Shown: piece after piece, positions 13,533 through 25,807 of the stretch | How the letters are laid out: every line of letters begins with the position of its first letter | Position numbering within the stretch: position 1 is the stretch's first letter | Assembly (NCBI RefSeq): GCF_019578655.1 | Contig: NC_063264.1 | Span: 27,427,688-27,491,687 of the forward strand | From: Ricinus communis | Taxonomy: Eukaryota > Streptophyta > Magnoliopsida > Malpighiales > Euphorbiaceae | DNA length: 64,000 nucleotides | Reading direction: 5' to 3' | Notes under the pieces: model-generated | Told to the model about the DNA's origin: nothing | Database searches by the model: none | Seen by the model: the letters and a program-made list of their open reading frames with translations, nothing else | Translations under genes and position numbers: made by a program

Positions 13533-15870
13533 TATATATATGTTCTGTCGGGGTTACTGCTGCTGGGAAGGAACAAACATCAATATGATTAAGAATGAGA
13601 GCTCTGGTGTTTTCTTCCTCCCTTATAATGACCATTTTCCTTTTTTGGAGTTTGCTGCTTAATCCGTTGTTCTTAAGGAAGAACCACAGTTAGATATATA
13701 AATACATATCTCTATATATATATATGTATATCATATAATATTATTAACAAGGAAAATATTTTTGTAGTTTTAATATTCATTATCATATTTTATATTGATT
13801 CTATGAAAATACAAACTTCTGTAATAATAATAGTGATATAAAGTAAAAATAATACAAAAAGAGTCACTTTGTCCTAAGTTAAATCCTCGCCTCTGTCTTC
13901 TACTTAATTTTGTTTTTTGCTGAACTTCGGGTTAGCTTTATGTGCTTGGAAAAACATGATTTCTGAAAAAGAATCGGGATTTTGTGTTACAAAAGACTTA
14001 GTATGTAGTGTTAAGCATGTGATTCACAGCACACTAAGCTCTCTTCAATTGGTAGGCATATGATATCTATCAGGCGTGCACATTTGTAGTGAACTTATTA
14101 GACCTGCACACTAAGCTCCTTTTTGCATTTATAATTTCTATCCCCCTCCTCTCTCTGATATTTTTTACTGTTTTCTCTCTCTCTTCCCCAACCCACTCGT
14201 CCCTCTTTTTTTTTTCCTTCTTTTCAATGCTAAGTAGTTTGTACTCTTGAGCTTTTTGCGTATATAAAGGTTGGAAAATGTGCAACTGTTAGCTGAGTCA
14301 GTTGAATTTAAACCTCTTTAATACTTGTGTTATAATTCATACATGGTTAAAAGAATGAAGACGGTGGATCTGAACTAATTAACCATTTTGCAAAATATTG
14401 AATCATTGGAAACATTTATGGGTTCAGAGTATTTGGTATCTATAGATCCAGAAGCACAAGCCTTTACCTTTTTATAATGAACAAATTCTAGGTTCTTCCA
14501 GTTGAAGCTTTTGTTTTACTGGCACTCTATTGCCAGAAAAGCCTATAAAGCGAATAACAAGATACACATCTATGAATCGTTCATATATTTGAATCTTTAG
14601 GCACTGTTGAATGGACATTCAGATTTGGGGGTTTGTTGTATGGAAATGAATTTCAGATATTCTTGATTATGTTTCAACCTTTCTCAAGTACTGTTAAATT
14701 AAACCTGGATGTGTGATTTGCATTATTATTAATATTATACCATCTCTATCAGAATGTCCACTTCTATAATAGTCGCAAGACCATTACTGAAGCCAAGGAC
14801 CTGGCTGCCAAGAAAGATGTAAAAGCTCTTGAGACACTTTCTATTGGAGAGGTATGACCAGTACTAATTGTTCTCAGGTACATCACATATTTAATTATTG
14901 CTGCTACATTCTAATCCTGTACTCTAATATTATCTAGGTTAATAAATTTATGTCCCTCTGGAGCAATAACAAGGCCTTTAGGGATGATTATGAAAAAAGA
15001 ATTTTGCCATCACTTGACAGTCGGCAGTTGAGTAGGGATGGGCGAATTAGGAATCCGGATGAGAAGCCATTGTTGCAATTGGATATGACTGTACCCTCTG
15101 AACCAGAACCAGTAGCCAAAGCTAATGCCAAACGAGCAAAAGAAGATTTAAAAGCTACTCCACTAAAGGAGTCCTTGCCTACTCAGAAGGCCCCGAAAGA
15201 ATCAAATAAGAAAGATTTAAAGGCCACCTCGGAGCATACTGATGTAGCTGATGAGATCTATGAGTCAGAGAAGCAGCAAAAGAATCTTTCACCTGCTAAG
15301 GAAATTGATGAAGCAAAGTTGAAGGAGCTTAGGAGAGAAGAAGAGATGGAAAAAGCTAAACAAGCTAAGGAAAGAAAGAAGAAATTGGCTGAAAAAGCTG
15401 CAAAGAAAGCAGCTATAAGAGCTGAAAAGGAAGCTGAAAAGAAGCTGAAGGAAATTATACTTCCTTGTTCTGATAATTACTTAATATGCACTGCTTAATT
15501 TGTAGTAGAAACTTAAAACATTCCTTTTGATTTATACTTGCAGGAGAAAGAGAAGAAGTTGAAGAAGAAGGCTGCAGTGCCTGCACCTTCAACTGAACCT
15601 GAAGAACCAGCTGAACAGGTTTCAGAGGCAGTAGAACCTGAGAAGCTTGAAGTTCAGGATGAACCTTCTGCTCCAGTGAAAGACAAAATTAGAAAGGAGA
15701 ATTCTGTCAGGCACAGGACTCGAGCAAAGGGCGGAGATTCACTTCCAAAAGCCATTTTAAGGAGGAAAAGGTCGACCAACTATTGGATGTGGGCTGGTGC
15801 TGCCGGTGCTGCTTTGCTGCTACTTGTGTTTCTGGCCTTGGGATATTACTATACTTCCCTGAAGAAGTGA
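10561..15870 (+). CDS. PPI1-like: Proton pump interactor 1-like protein
   Basis: Coding exons: 10561-10932, 12101-12283, 12399-12578, 12705-12899, 14753-14851, 14938-15450 and 15544-15870. All join in phase 0 and give 622 residues, close to Arabidopsis PPI1 (about 612). Family members bind the C-terminal regulatory domain of plasma-membrane H+-ATPase and stimulate it. They are coiled-coil proteins tethered by a C-terminal membrane segment, mostly at the ER or cell cortex. Visible support: the conserved N-terminal block WPVTQIHTFYFVRFRPFDDP; long charged coiled-coil helices (about residues 95-310 and 440-520); an EAEKKLK/KKLKKKA lysine-rich tract; and a single hydrophobic helix at residues 594-617 followed by SLKK. 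The first in-frame ATG (10561) directly follows an acceptor. Oddity: the intron after 15450 starts AAG|GAAATT instead of AAG|GTAATT, so it has no GT donor. If retained, translation stops at 15498 after 529 residues, without the anchor. The paralogue (PPI1, 2 or 3) is not resolved. Confidence 0.9.
11485..11518. repeat. (CT)n microsatellite in the first coding intron
   Basis: A run of CT dinucleotides inside the 10933-12100 intron of the PPI1-like gene. It makes a stretch of an open frame look like serine/leucine repeats, which is not coding. Confidence 0.85.
11824..11864. repeat. 17-bp minisatellite, about 2.4 copies
   Basis: TGGTTCATGGAGTTTCA is followed directly by the same unit with one change (G at the end) and then by TGGTTCA. 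It lies in an intron of the PPI1-like gene. Slippage or replication expansion is the simplest origin. Confidence 0.8.
13165..13311 (+). pseudogene. PPR-protein gene fragment inside an intron
   Basis: Within the 12900-14752 intron of the PPI1-like gene, one frame reads FRKCRDMDRAEKLFDEMLER then GLKPDSE (about 13201-13285). This is one clean pentatricopeptide repeat: it has the A-helix/B-helix pattern, the EKLFDEMLERG core and the KPD turn that ends a PPR. It is soon lost (CFKGGQFHHF, stop near 13327), and no second repeat follows. The wording is closest to P-class PPR proteins of the SVR7/SOT1 type as I remember them. It is in the same orientation as the host gene but sits between good splice sites, so it should be removed with the intron. 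Most likely a transposed or retro-copied fragment. Confidence 0.7.
13497..13541. repeat. (CA)n / (TA)n compound microsatellite
   Basis: CA dinucleotides with one AA interruption pass into TATATATATATG. The tract lies in the same intron as the PPR fragment. It is expected to be length-polymorphic. Confidence 0.85.
15451..15543 (+). other. Intron with non-canonical GA...AG ends (PPI1-like gene)
   Basis: The acceptor is normal (TATACTTGCAG|GAG). Family reading demands KLK joined to EKEKKLKKK, which places the donor exactly after 15450. There the sequence is AAG|GAAATT, one base (T to A at +2) from a perfect plant donor AAG|GTAATT. The only GT dinucleotides nearby (15467, 15502, 15505) are out of phase or lie beyond the in-frame TAA at 15496-15498. 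Confidence 0.75.
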
Positions 15871-16049
15871 AACTAGGATAAAATAGAAGCCTTTTGGACA
15901 ATTTTCTGCTTGGTGAGTGTGTGAGTGGGTTAGGTTTGTAGTTGCAGAATTAAGACATTTATGTTCGTTGCATCCTGTTGGTGGATGGACTGAAAAAGCT
16001 CATAATGTTGGTGGCAGTAATTTAGGCAGTTCCATAAGTATTTAGCCAA

Positions 16050-19000
16050 AAAAAAAAAAAAGAAAGAACTAAATACATCTATTTTGTTTTTATGTGCTTC
16101 CAAATTTTGACTTTTTAAGTTAAATTTCCATGAATCTTAAACGTAATCCTTAGCTTTATCTGGCAAGTTGAGTAGTACATTTTCATTGTGTATGTTGTGG
16201 CTTTGCTTCTTTGAGTTTGACATGAGAAAACTTTCATTCTTAGACTAGTTTTATTTTCTGGTGCATGGACCTTAGGATTATCAGGAGAGTTGCATTGAAA
16301 GTTCCTTTTCATGCCCTTCCTGCCCTTGAGCTTGGAAGTACCTCTTTTCATATTTGGTTAGAACAGGTCTGTGTACCCTATACTCCTTGTACTGTAATTT
16401 GCTATATATGATAGTTAGATTTTTAGTTTGCTGAGACAGAAAGGAGAGAGTGTCCATAGCCAATAGGACCCTCCAATAAGTCTACTAGCAGAGGACTCTT
16501 CAATAAGTCTACTAAATTGGCTCTGTATCAGTGGGATCTCATTATCTACACATAATGACCTGGTGTGGTAAATTCATATCATAGGGAAGAAAATAGGTTA
16601 ATGGATGGAATCAAATATGCACATGTCCTTATGCAGAAGCTGGTATATATACTAAGACTAGATGTAAAATGCATAAATTTATATAAGAACATAAGCAAAT
16701 TCCTTAGCTGTTTGCAGGGGCAATAGTTTTTGTATCCTTCATGTTTTGTCTGCTAAGACAAGATGTAAATGCATTAATTTGTATAAAGAAAGTGAAACAA
16801 TCTTTTCCTCTCTGCAGGAAGTTTCACTATGCATATGTATTCTGTCAAATTTTTGTCTGCAGAGTAAGGGGTGCCCCTGAATCCAACAGGTTTGATGGTC
16901 TTTTGATAGTCTTAAATTTCCTTTTCTTTTTCATTGTTAATCTATAAAAAATATAATCCAGAGTTACTAAATGGTTTGATCACTAAGAATTTTAAATGGT
17001 TATTTCATACACATATAAATGTGTTGTTTATTTTAATAAATTTAATTTATAATGTGAGTTTTAAATGTCGTTTTATTTTATTTTACTCTTTGTCTTAGTT
17101 TTCATCCAAGCAATTGAAAATAATTAACAGATGTATTTAATCAACTAAAATATTTTCGGATCCTGTATTGTAAATTTAAAATTTTTATTTTCTATCTCAA
17201 GAACTAGCAAATAAAAAGTTAAGGATAATATTTTCATAAATCATTGAAAGATTTCTTTTTTATCTTTTAAATTGGTTTAATATACAGTTGAACCTTTTAT
17301 AATTAAAATATTTTGTTGAATGAAAAAATAATTACATATTATACTTATTAATTTTTTAGGTTCACAAAAAATGAAAACTATAAATAGTATAAAATTCATG
17401 TATTAAAAATGAATTACATATATAAACTTTAGATTAAGAAATTACCGTAAAAAAATAAAAAAAAACTTATCATAAGATGCGAGCTAAATACTTAATTTCC
17501 AATCCAATAAATAGTATAAAAAGATCAATGTTGTAAAAATTTTATAATAGTTGTACTTTCTTTAGTACAAAAATAATTTTCATTTTATTGCTTTTAATTA
17601 GTGGCACATAATAATCTTTTTAATAATTGAATGATAAGTATTAATAACATCTAAAATTTCAGATTTACTACTAATGATAAGTATTAAAATAAAAAATGCT
17701 AATTTTATTTATAAATGAATTTATATATTTTATATATTAAATAACAACTAGATTCATTTCAAATAAATTAAGAAGAAAGTTTGTAGAGATAGAAGATATA
17801 AAAGAAAATGAGAGAGAAAATTAAATAAGATTTATCTTATGAAACGTATTACGTTACTATTATGAAATTTATTTTAAAATTCTATTTATTATATTAGAAT
17901 TTAATTTCGGTTTAAATCTTATGGACCAAATCTATAAACTTCATTAGCATATTTATTTTTCTCTGGTTCTAATGAGTTAGAATTTTAATTAAATTTTTGT
18001 TTCAATCAAGTACATAAATTTTGAATCTAAACATAAATTTTATAAAATTATTCATTTCAATCAAATATAGTGTAAGAAAAAAATTATATATAAAATATTT
18101 AAATTTTTATTCTAAATATCTTTTAATGATTAATAATTATATTTTTAAAAAATATTATTAATTATTAAATAATAAAATAATTAACTATAAGAAAACACTT
18201 ATTTCCTTAAAAGTTTAATAACCAATAAAATTATTTTAACTAGTCATTTACCCATATGTTGCAAGACCATTATAATTATTTTGACTATAAATAATAATAT
18301 AGACTAAGTTTATATAAAAAATTTAATAAAATTTAAATATTACAAGATTATTTATAATATTTAAAAATTAAAAATTAATAAATATTTTTATATGCCCTTC
18401 TTAAAATTCTTTTAATATTTTAAAATTTCATTAGTTTCAAAATTATTATTGTAATAATATAAAGTTATTTTAAAGTAATAAAATTTAATTTGTCCAATCA
18501 ATTTGTCATACATGCTTAATTTAGTTATTTTCTAAATTTATTTTTTTTTAATCTAAAACTTTATATATTTAGCTTAAATTAACTCTATTTTAAAAAGAAA
18601 GATGAATCATTCTCTATTGAAAATAAAAAAATAATCAAAAAAAAATATATAATATTATTTAAAATTATTTTATAATTTTAATATAATTAATTTAATTAAA
18701 TAATAAGTAGCTATTGCCACCATTATTCTTGCTAAAATCACTTTTACCTCCACTGTCATTATTAAAAAAATAAGAAAACTATAGCAATATTTATTTTATA
18801 TTATATTTTATTTAAATATTAATATATATTTTTTAGTTTAAAAAATTTTAAGTAAGAAATTAATATTTTTTATTTTTTATTATATCCATTTTTTTAGAGA
18901 GTAAGTAACTCACTTATTTTTATAAAAAAATGGCTAATTTGAACCAAATATGAAAATTTAGACTAAATTATTAATAAATTTAGAAAAGATAAAATTCGAT

Positions 19001-19560
19001 CAAAGTAATAAAAATAATAGTTAAATTAGACTTTATCGCTATTTTAAAATATTTATTAATTAATCTTTAGTTAATATTATACATATAATTAATATTATTA
19101 TTTTTTAGAATTAAAAATTATCGTATAATAAGTAAATTAATTTATTAACTAATAGAAATAAAAAAATTATTTAAAAGCATTATTTTTCTAGAGTCAAAAT
19201 CATTATCTAATTAGAAAATTAATTTTGTAAATAATATTAATATAAAAATAAAAATAAAATACTATTTTTTAGAATTAAGGTAATTATTTAACTAGAAAAG
19301 TAAATTATTAATAATAAAATACTAAAAAATAATAAATTATACATAAATTTAAAAGTATTGACACATATTAGAATGAAAAATTGTGTATTTAATAATATAA
19401 TGTTTTATGTTAACAAGATTTTATATTTTAAAGTTTAATATATATATGTATATATATATATATATATACAGATAAGTATGAGACATACAAGAGTCCACCG
19501 CATAGCAATAATTTATATTTCTTAACTGAATATCTACTTCCTTCTGTGAAAAGAAAATTT
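16050..19560. other. Spacer between the PPI1-like and S4-protein genes
   Basis: No coding region is supported. 15871-16050 is the likely 3' UTR of the PPI1-like gene, ending near an A13 run at 16049. 16.1-16.95 kb is less AT-rich and contains a duplicated segment (annotated). 17-19.4 kb is very AT-rich without recognisable content and ends in a (TA)n tract at about 19439-19468, just upstream of the S4-protein gene. Confidence 0.6.
16654..16792. repeat. Imperfect direct repeat, period about 102 bp
   Basis: AAGACTAGATGTAAAATGCA at 16654 and AAGACAAGATGTAAATGCAT at 16756 start two similar stretches of about 37 bases. Each continues with a TTTGTATAAAGAA-like phrase. It lies 3' of the PPI1-like gene and marks an old local duplication. 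Confidence 0.65.
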
Positions 19561-19597
19561 CAGTTTTCGGTTTAAAATTTAAACAACTGGCTACCTT

Positions 19598-22500
19598 ATG
19601 TGCGCAAGGCGAGTACTGGCAATGGGTGCCATGGGCACATCAGTGACAACTGGGCTGCTCATAAGAAGAGCATTTCAATCTTTTTCTCTTCCCAGAACCT
19701 CTTCTACTAACCTCTCTATTCATGCTGCCCCTTGCTTTTTTCCTCTGTCCTGGCCTCCTTCGAGAAACTCAGGTTTCACCAGTCTTCATGCCCAATTGCT
19801 TATGTGTTTCTTCACTTAAGCTTTTGTCTGTTTCTGTTGATTTTTGGAGGAAACTTGTCTGATTGGAAATACCCATTAAGCCAAGTTTGTACAGCTTTAC
19901 CCCATTTTTCGGGTTTTCATTGAAGATAACTGAAATGGTTGACTGCTGTTTGATGAAATGCTTCACTTAAGATATACCACAAAATGTTTTTGTTTTCTTT
20001 CAAGCTTATTATACTATAAATAAATAAATTCTCTCGAGCTTCGTGCACAAAATATATTACAGAATAGTGCTAATATCCTTACGTGCGTTCTTAAAGTATT
20101 CTAAGAAACTTTGAATTTTATCTAACATGAATTATTAGCATTATGCTGTTATATATGTTATAAAAAAGAACTGTTAGGATTGATGGGCTTATGATAAAGG
20201 CAATATATTGATCTAATGACACTACTTGCACTGCCAATACCTTATGTAATCGCCTTAGGGATATGTCAGTTGGCACAAGCTATGAAGAGTGAAGTTAGTG
20301 ATTTACTCAAGAGTGTCGGAGACAAAAGTGTTGTTGAAGAAGTGAAGCATATTCTTGACATGGTATTTTATGATCCTTTTTTTTGAATAATTTTCTAACT
20401 ACATTCATTTGCCTTGGTGAAGCGTATCCTTTACATGGTATTGTATTCCTCTCTAAGTGAATTAATGTTCGTTCATCCATCGAAAAACTAAAATTCTCCT
20501 AATTTCACTATATTATAATTTCTCTTGTAATGCTTTTTGCAGTCTAGAAGGGCATCATCAAGAAGAGAAGCTCTCCATACAGATTTTCTCACCCCACCAA
20601 TATTGAAGGAGTCAATGCTTTTATTGGAAAAATTAGCTGACATTAAAGCAGTTGGTCAGGGAGGATATCCACAGGTTAAATTAAATTAAATGAGATATTG
20701 TTTGTGTAGTAAGATTGGTGCTTATAATTTTCTTTTTAATTGTGATTGTTCATTGATATCTCCCAAGTCCTCTAGGCTGAGCGTTGCCGGCTTTCTGTTG
20801 GACATCCAGAAGCACTAATGAACGATCCAGATATAATTGCAGCATTGAGGTAAGGCGTACTTTAACTCTACCTTTGCAAACTATACTTTTGCTATGATTA
20901 TTTTGATTTTCTTTTGTTAACCTTTTTCTTCCTTCCAGTATCACAGGTAACTTCGCATTTCAACCTTGTTCTCATGGTGACTTCCTTGGCTCAATTCTAG
21001 GTACAGGGATCTCCAGGGAAAAGGTTGGGGATATAATCTTGCAGGTAATCATCATCATCTATCTATTTTGGAATCTTTTTCTGACTTGTTAAGCTTTATG
21101 ATTTTGAAATTTGTTGTTTAAAATCATCCTGAAATTTATATCGTACAGAATTCATCCAAGTCCTTTCTAAGAAATAACATGGATACTAACTAAGAGGCTT
21201 CAATTTTGTCCAGTGTAATAATAGTAGCACACTTACTTTGACACATTTACTTTGAATTAATAATTTTTTGGTCGACGTTTTTGTGAATTTTGGCTAGAAC
21301 TTGGTCTCCAGGTTTTTGCACATAGAGGATTTTGAGAGATTGTCCTTCTTTCATTAAGAAGTAAAATTGGATCTGGTTCATTGGTAAGCTACGTCAAGGC
21401 TAGGTCATTTCTTAAACAATAGCAAAACTATAAAGAACATTCAAATAAGCTAAGTTATGGTGTCCTAATATCCAAGTTTAATGATTAACTCCATTTTGCA
21501 TTTTCATGTTATGTTGATTATGTGATTCACGCTTCTACTGCTAATTGCCAATAATCTGATGTTCGTAATGTTTCAGAATCCTTTGGATCTGGAAACAAGA
21601 AATTGTTTTTATTGGTAATTAGGCACTTACTGAGGATAGTGACCTAGAAATTAGAATCAAGATATTCCTTTTCTGTATCTGATGCTGGGGAATTCAATCG
21701 TTGGACTTTCTTAATATTTTGTAGATTTTTAGGATCACAGGAAAGCTGAGTTGAGAGAGCAAAAGGTTTCTCATGCTCTGCTTGGTGCAACTAAAATTGG
21801 TGCTAAGGTTCAATATTAAGTCTGCCTTCAAATTATTGCAGTCTGCCTTTTTTCTTCAAATGAAATATATAAAAGACGTGCATGTCTATTCTGTTTCAAT
21901 GACAGGGATAAATTCTTTGTTGAATAGAGTTTAACTATTTTTTTTTTTTTTTCATTTACTGTTTTAATCATTATCCAGGGAGAGAAAGGGGCTCAAATCC
22001 TAACTGTCCCAGAACTTGTCGACTTTATCATGTCCTCACTGGACAAGGTAGTCTGGTACTTGCTCATGCAGTAAATTTCAGCAGAAGCCATTAATATATT
22101 ATAGTGAACATTGCTTCCGTAGTTTTATCTACTTCTTATGTTCAATCAGAGGATTACTTGATCTATATTTTCTATTTGTTCTTCCTTTATATGACTTTAA
22201 TAATTTTACTATATTAGCTGTTGCATTATACGAATTTACCACCTTGTTGTAAGGCAGCATTTCTCATCTGGTTTCTCAAAAAATACATGGATTAGAAATT
22301 TATCTTTGTACAGCATATTCTGGATATCTTTTGATATGATTCTATTCAACCCTCATCCGTGTTATTTTTGCCTTGTTTTCTTGCAGGTTGGTAATGTTTC
22401 AGTTTCATGTGCAAGGATACCTTTGCTGGCTCTTGAATATGAACCACCGAGGTAGCGAGCTATTACGTAGTGTTTTTTCTGCACAATTTTGAGGATATTC

Positions 22501-24215
22501 TCATATGGATTAAGTTGAATGTTTTGCATGTTTTACCATTTTCAGGACTAGGACTTTCAATACAATAGAAGCATCACTCAGGGTGGATGCTCTAGCTAGT
22601 GCAGGATTCAAGATTTCACGGTCAAAACTAGTTGATTTGATTAGGTAAACCCTATTCTGCTTATATGGAGGAAAATAACACCAAAAGGAAATCCAGAACT
22701 CTAGTATTTGTATCAATTTTAGCACCACCTTTTAGTTTTGTAGATCATAGCCTGCTTTTGGGAGGGAGAGGGCGTCGAGTATAGCCACCTTGATCAGATC
22801 AAATTTTCTGTTCCTCTCTTTGTTTTTGTTTCTTTGTTAGATTCGATCTCTTTTTATTTTATTCTTCTCTAGATCATGAAAGCAGAACTCTATTTTATAA
22901 ATAAATATGAAGTTAAAATGTAAAGAAAGTGCATGTCATGTTGCATTAGGCTTTACCTTTTTTTCTTTTTTCTTTTCTTTCAAATGTTTCGTAGCAATTT
23001 TCAATGCATTGGATACCTCACCATGACATGCTGAACTAACGTAAACTTAAGTAGGAGGTCTAACAAGAAATGGCTACAATTGGTACCACTATCCTAAGTT
23101 TACACTATGATTTACAAACTTGAAAGATGGGGCCAAATGACTAAAGTTTTGGATTTCTAGGTCATTTGACCTAAAAGGATTTTTCCCCTTGATTCCCACT
23201 GTGGCTGTCACCATTACTATTCGTCAAGATACTGAATTCAGGCAGCATCATATGTTATTCATCCATTGATGACTGAACTTGAGTATCCATTTCATGAACA
23301 GAACTAGAAAAATGCTTGTATTTGGGATTTAAGACTTGAAACTCTTTTGGCTATGTTCTCCATCCTCACTAGCGATTATGTTGCTATTAATCATTAACTG
23401 AATTCCTGGTTATTAATGCACATAACTAAACCAATTTAGTCAACCTCTCATCTAATTGTAGGTAATGCCATCATGGCCATCGTTTCCTGGTTTATGTCTT
23501 TGCACAAATCTAACAGATCTTTTGCATATTTGGCACCTCCAGGTAATTTAACATCCTTGTGATGCTAAAATAGTTGAAATAATTTCGATATCAGGTCATA
23601 TTATATGAAAAATAGATAGAATTTTTAACTGGCCATGGTTTTGCTTTCTGATTTCTTTGGTTTGATTTGTTTTCTTGGCTTTGATTTGATGCACTTGTAA
23701 TTAGAATTTGAATCAAAGAAAATAATAGGAACCCAAGAAATTCATAATCAACATTATTTTGTACTGTCAAAAAAGGGAATTATGGTGTGAACAAATAATA
23801 TAGCTTGAGAATGATCTACACCTCAGTTCTTGAAGGTTTCTTTTAAAGACTATGTATCCAGATGATTTGCAATCTGAGAATTGGAGTCACTATGTATTTA
23901 GGGGAATTCTGTTATTTTGCACTCCTTGTTTGACTCTGACTATGCACAAATTAATCCTTGAAGTTCTCTATCCTTGTAGTAACAGAGATGTGCGTGTGAA
24001 TTGGACTACCATCACAAAAAATAATACTATTCTAAAAACTGGAGATATTGTCTCGGTTAGTGGGAAAGGAAGACTAAAGGTACGTTGAAATAATGTTAGA
24101 AAATCTTGCTTTTATTATTTAGTTGATCCTTCTGATGTATGAATTTCTTCAGATAGGAGAAATAAATTCTACAAAGAAAGGAAAATTTGCAGTTGAGCTT
24201 ATTCGCTATCTGTAA
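19598..24215 (+). CDS. S4-domain RNA-binding protein, plastid type (YlmH / PSII_S4 family)
   Basis: Exons: 19598-19772, 20259-20362, 20543-20674, 20776-20849, 20939-21044, 21979-22047, 22387-22451, 22546-22644, 23980-24079 and 24153-24215. They give about 328 residues with phases that agree at every junction. The C-terminus carries an S4 RNA-binding fold (about residues 250-310), with SLRVDALASAGFKISRSKLV, VRVNW, and LKTGDIVSVSGKGRLK. Before it lies the YlmH-type domain with GNFAFQPCSHGDFLGSILG, GISREKVGDI and QILTVPELVDF. The N-terminus is basic, rich in Ser/Arg and free of acidic residues for about 60 residues, as in a plastid transit peptide. Cyanobacterial and plant members have been linked to photosystem II, and bacterial YlmH acts at stalled ribosomes; the plant reaction is not settled. 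The junction of exons 1 and 2 is the least certain: Met9 or Met12 could be the true start, and the acceptor at 20258 was chosen for phase. From memory the Arabidopsis counterpart is At1g53120. Confidence 0.88.
21733..21807 (+). other. Candidate cassette exon (75 nt, in phase) in the S4-protein gene
   Basis: In the 21045-21978 intron, a TTTTAG acceptor precedes 75 open bases encoding DHRKAELREQKVSHALLG then ATKIGAK, followed by AAG|GTTCAA as a possible donor. Both flanking exons meet at phase 0, so inclusion would add 25 residues without a stop. The family does not have this insert as far as I know, so it may be chance or a transposed exon. Confidence 0.3.
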
Positions 24216-25800
24216 GCACCAGCATGCTGAACAAAAATGGGATATGAGGCTCACTACATTGCAAGGGTTGGCGAGTGGCGTAAGCACCAGCATTTAGCAA
24301 TTTAAGATCATTAGTTTTTGCCGCGTATTCCTTATTGATGGCAGCTTCTCTCACCTGTTGATTTAAGTAAAGTTTGTCTTCAACAATAATGTGCAAGCTT
24401 CTGTATTAGTATTTGCAAGAGAGAATTCTGAATCAGGTACTGATTCGATTCTCTTAATGACTGGTATTATTATAGATCATCAAATTACTTTGTGATATTG
24501 TATATTTGTTCTCATTTTTTGTATTTGCATTAATAATTTAATGAATTGCATCATTTAATTGTTTCACACCCCTTTGCCATGCCACTGTCCAAGTCCCTCT
24601 CTATCTATACATCCTGTAGGGAAATTCATTTTACATTATAACATGAAAATCTATTCCATAAAAAATGGAAAAGCAACCATCGTGATCATGCTATGTTAGA
24701 CCAGGAGCAAAATGGTTTATGTTATAGATTTTTATACTTTAATTATATCAATAATTCCTCAAGTTATTATTGTATTTCACTATTATTATTGAGTTTCAGT
24801 TTATAATATTACAATTATTTGATTTTTTTCTATAAGCTCATTATTTCAATATTCCAAAAAAATTTTAGCTAGGTATTTTCTATTTGATCAGCAAATTAAA
24901 ATTTATAATATAGTTTCACGATCTGAAAAGAAAATAATTTTCTTACTTCGTTGGCACATTAGAGATCTGATCAAATTTCTATTGTAATTAGTAAATTGCA
25001 AAGTTCAATAACTAATTTTGAAAAAAAATAAAATAAAAGAAACGTACTAAAGGTTTATTGTGCTCCTCTCTTTTTATTGGTTGCGGTGATTCTTGCAGAG
25101 AGAGCAATGAAATTCTACCCAATAGTTATCGAGTCTTAATAACCAAGCACATATGTATCGAACAAGTAGTTAGGAGTTTGGCCCTTGTGTCTCTCATTTC
25201 TTACATCCCTGCTTGCCTCTCCTCTCCCTTTCTTAGAAGGGGGAAAAGAAGGTAGCAAAGCATTAAATACCAAATATCAGAACTACAGTTTATAATTTTA
25301 TATAACCAAGAACAACTAGGGCTTACTTTTCGTGGCCTGTTCCCCAGAGCTAATTTCTGAATGCCTAAGCCAATTGTGGCATGCGCTTGTGCTAGTCTAG
25401 GTACATATGAAACTGCTAGTGTTCAGGAGATAGATCCTGGATGCATAGCCAGTCGTGAGATGCTCTTGTGCTACTCTGAAAAGATTTACTTATTATTGAG
25501 GTATGCATAGCCGTGAACAGACACTAGCTAGTTGACATTTGCTTTAGGACAAAAGAAAACATAACCGAGAATCACCTTCAAAATAGGATTCTCTTTTACT
25601 TTATTGGTGATCACAGATAAACTTGTTCTTGTATACTGCATACAGAAGAAATAAACAAAACTCGAGACCTTTTCTTTCTTAAGTACAATAACATACACAC
25701 CCATTTTCTCCCTTTCAAAAATACAGACCCCAAGCCATGTAATCATACTAATCTCTAGCATACTTTAATTTATTTATCCTTTTTCGTTCTATATAGTGCT
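24216..25800. other. Spacer between the S4-protein gene and the STIG1-family gene
   Basis: 24216 to about 24550 is the likely 3' UTR of the S4-protein gene. The rest has no supported gene. It contains a pair of 45-bp direct repeats near 25357-25482. An AATAAA signal for the minus-strand STIG1-family gene lies at 25769-25774, about 34 bases beyond its stop codon. Confidence 0.6.
25357..25482. repeat. Diverged direct repeat, period about 80 bp
   Basis: TGAATGCCTAAGCCAATTGT (25357) and TGGATGCATAGCCAGTCGTG (25437) begin two 45-base copies, each ending in a GCTTGTGCTA(G/C)TCT-like phrase. A third fragment (GTATGCATAGCCGTGA) follows at about 25501. It lies between two convergent genes. Confidence 0.65.
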
Positions 25801-25807
25801 GTAATAG

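Noticed and set aside
23460..23545. Exon-like stretch in the 22645-23979 intron of the S4-protein gene
   Set aside because: It would break the phase-2 junction between the S4 exons, whose direct joining gives the conserved LVDLIS sequence.
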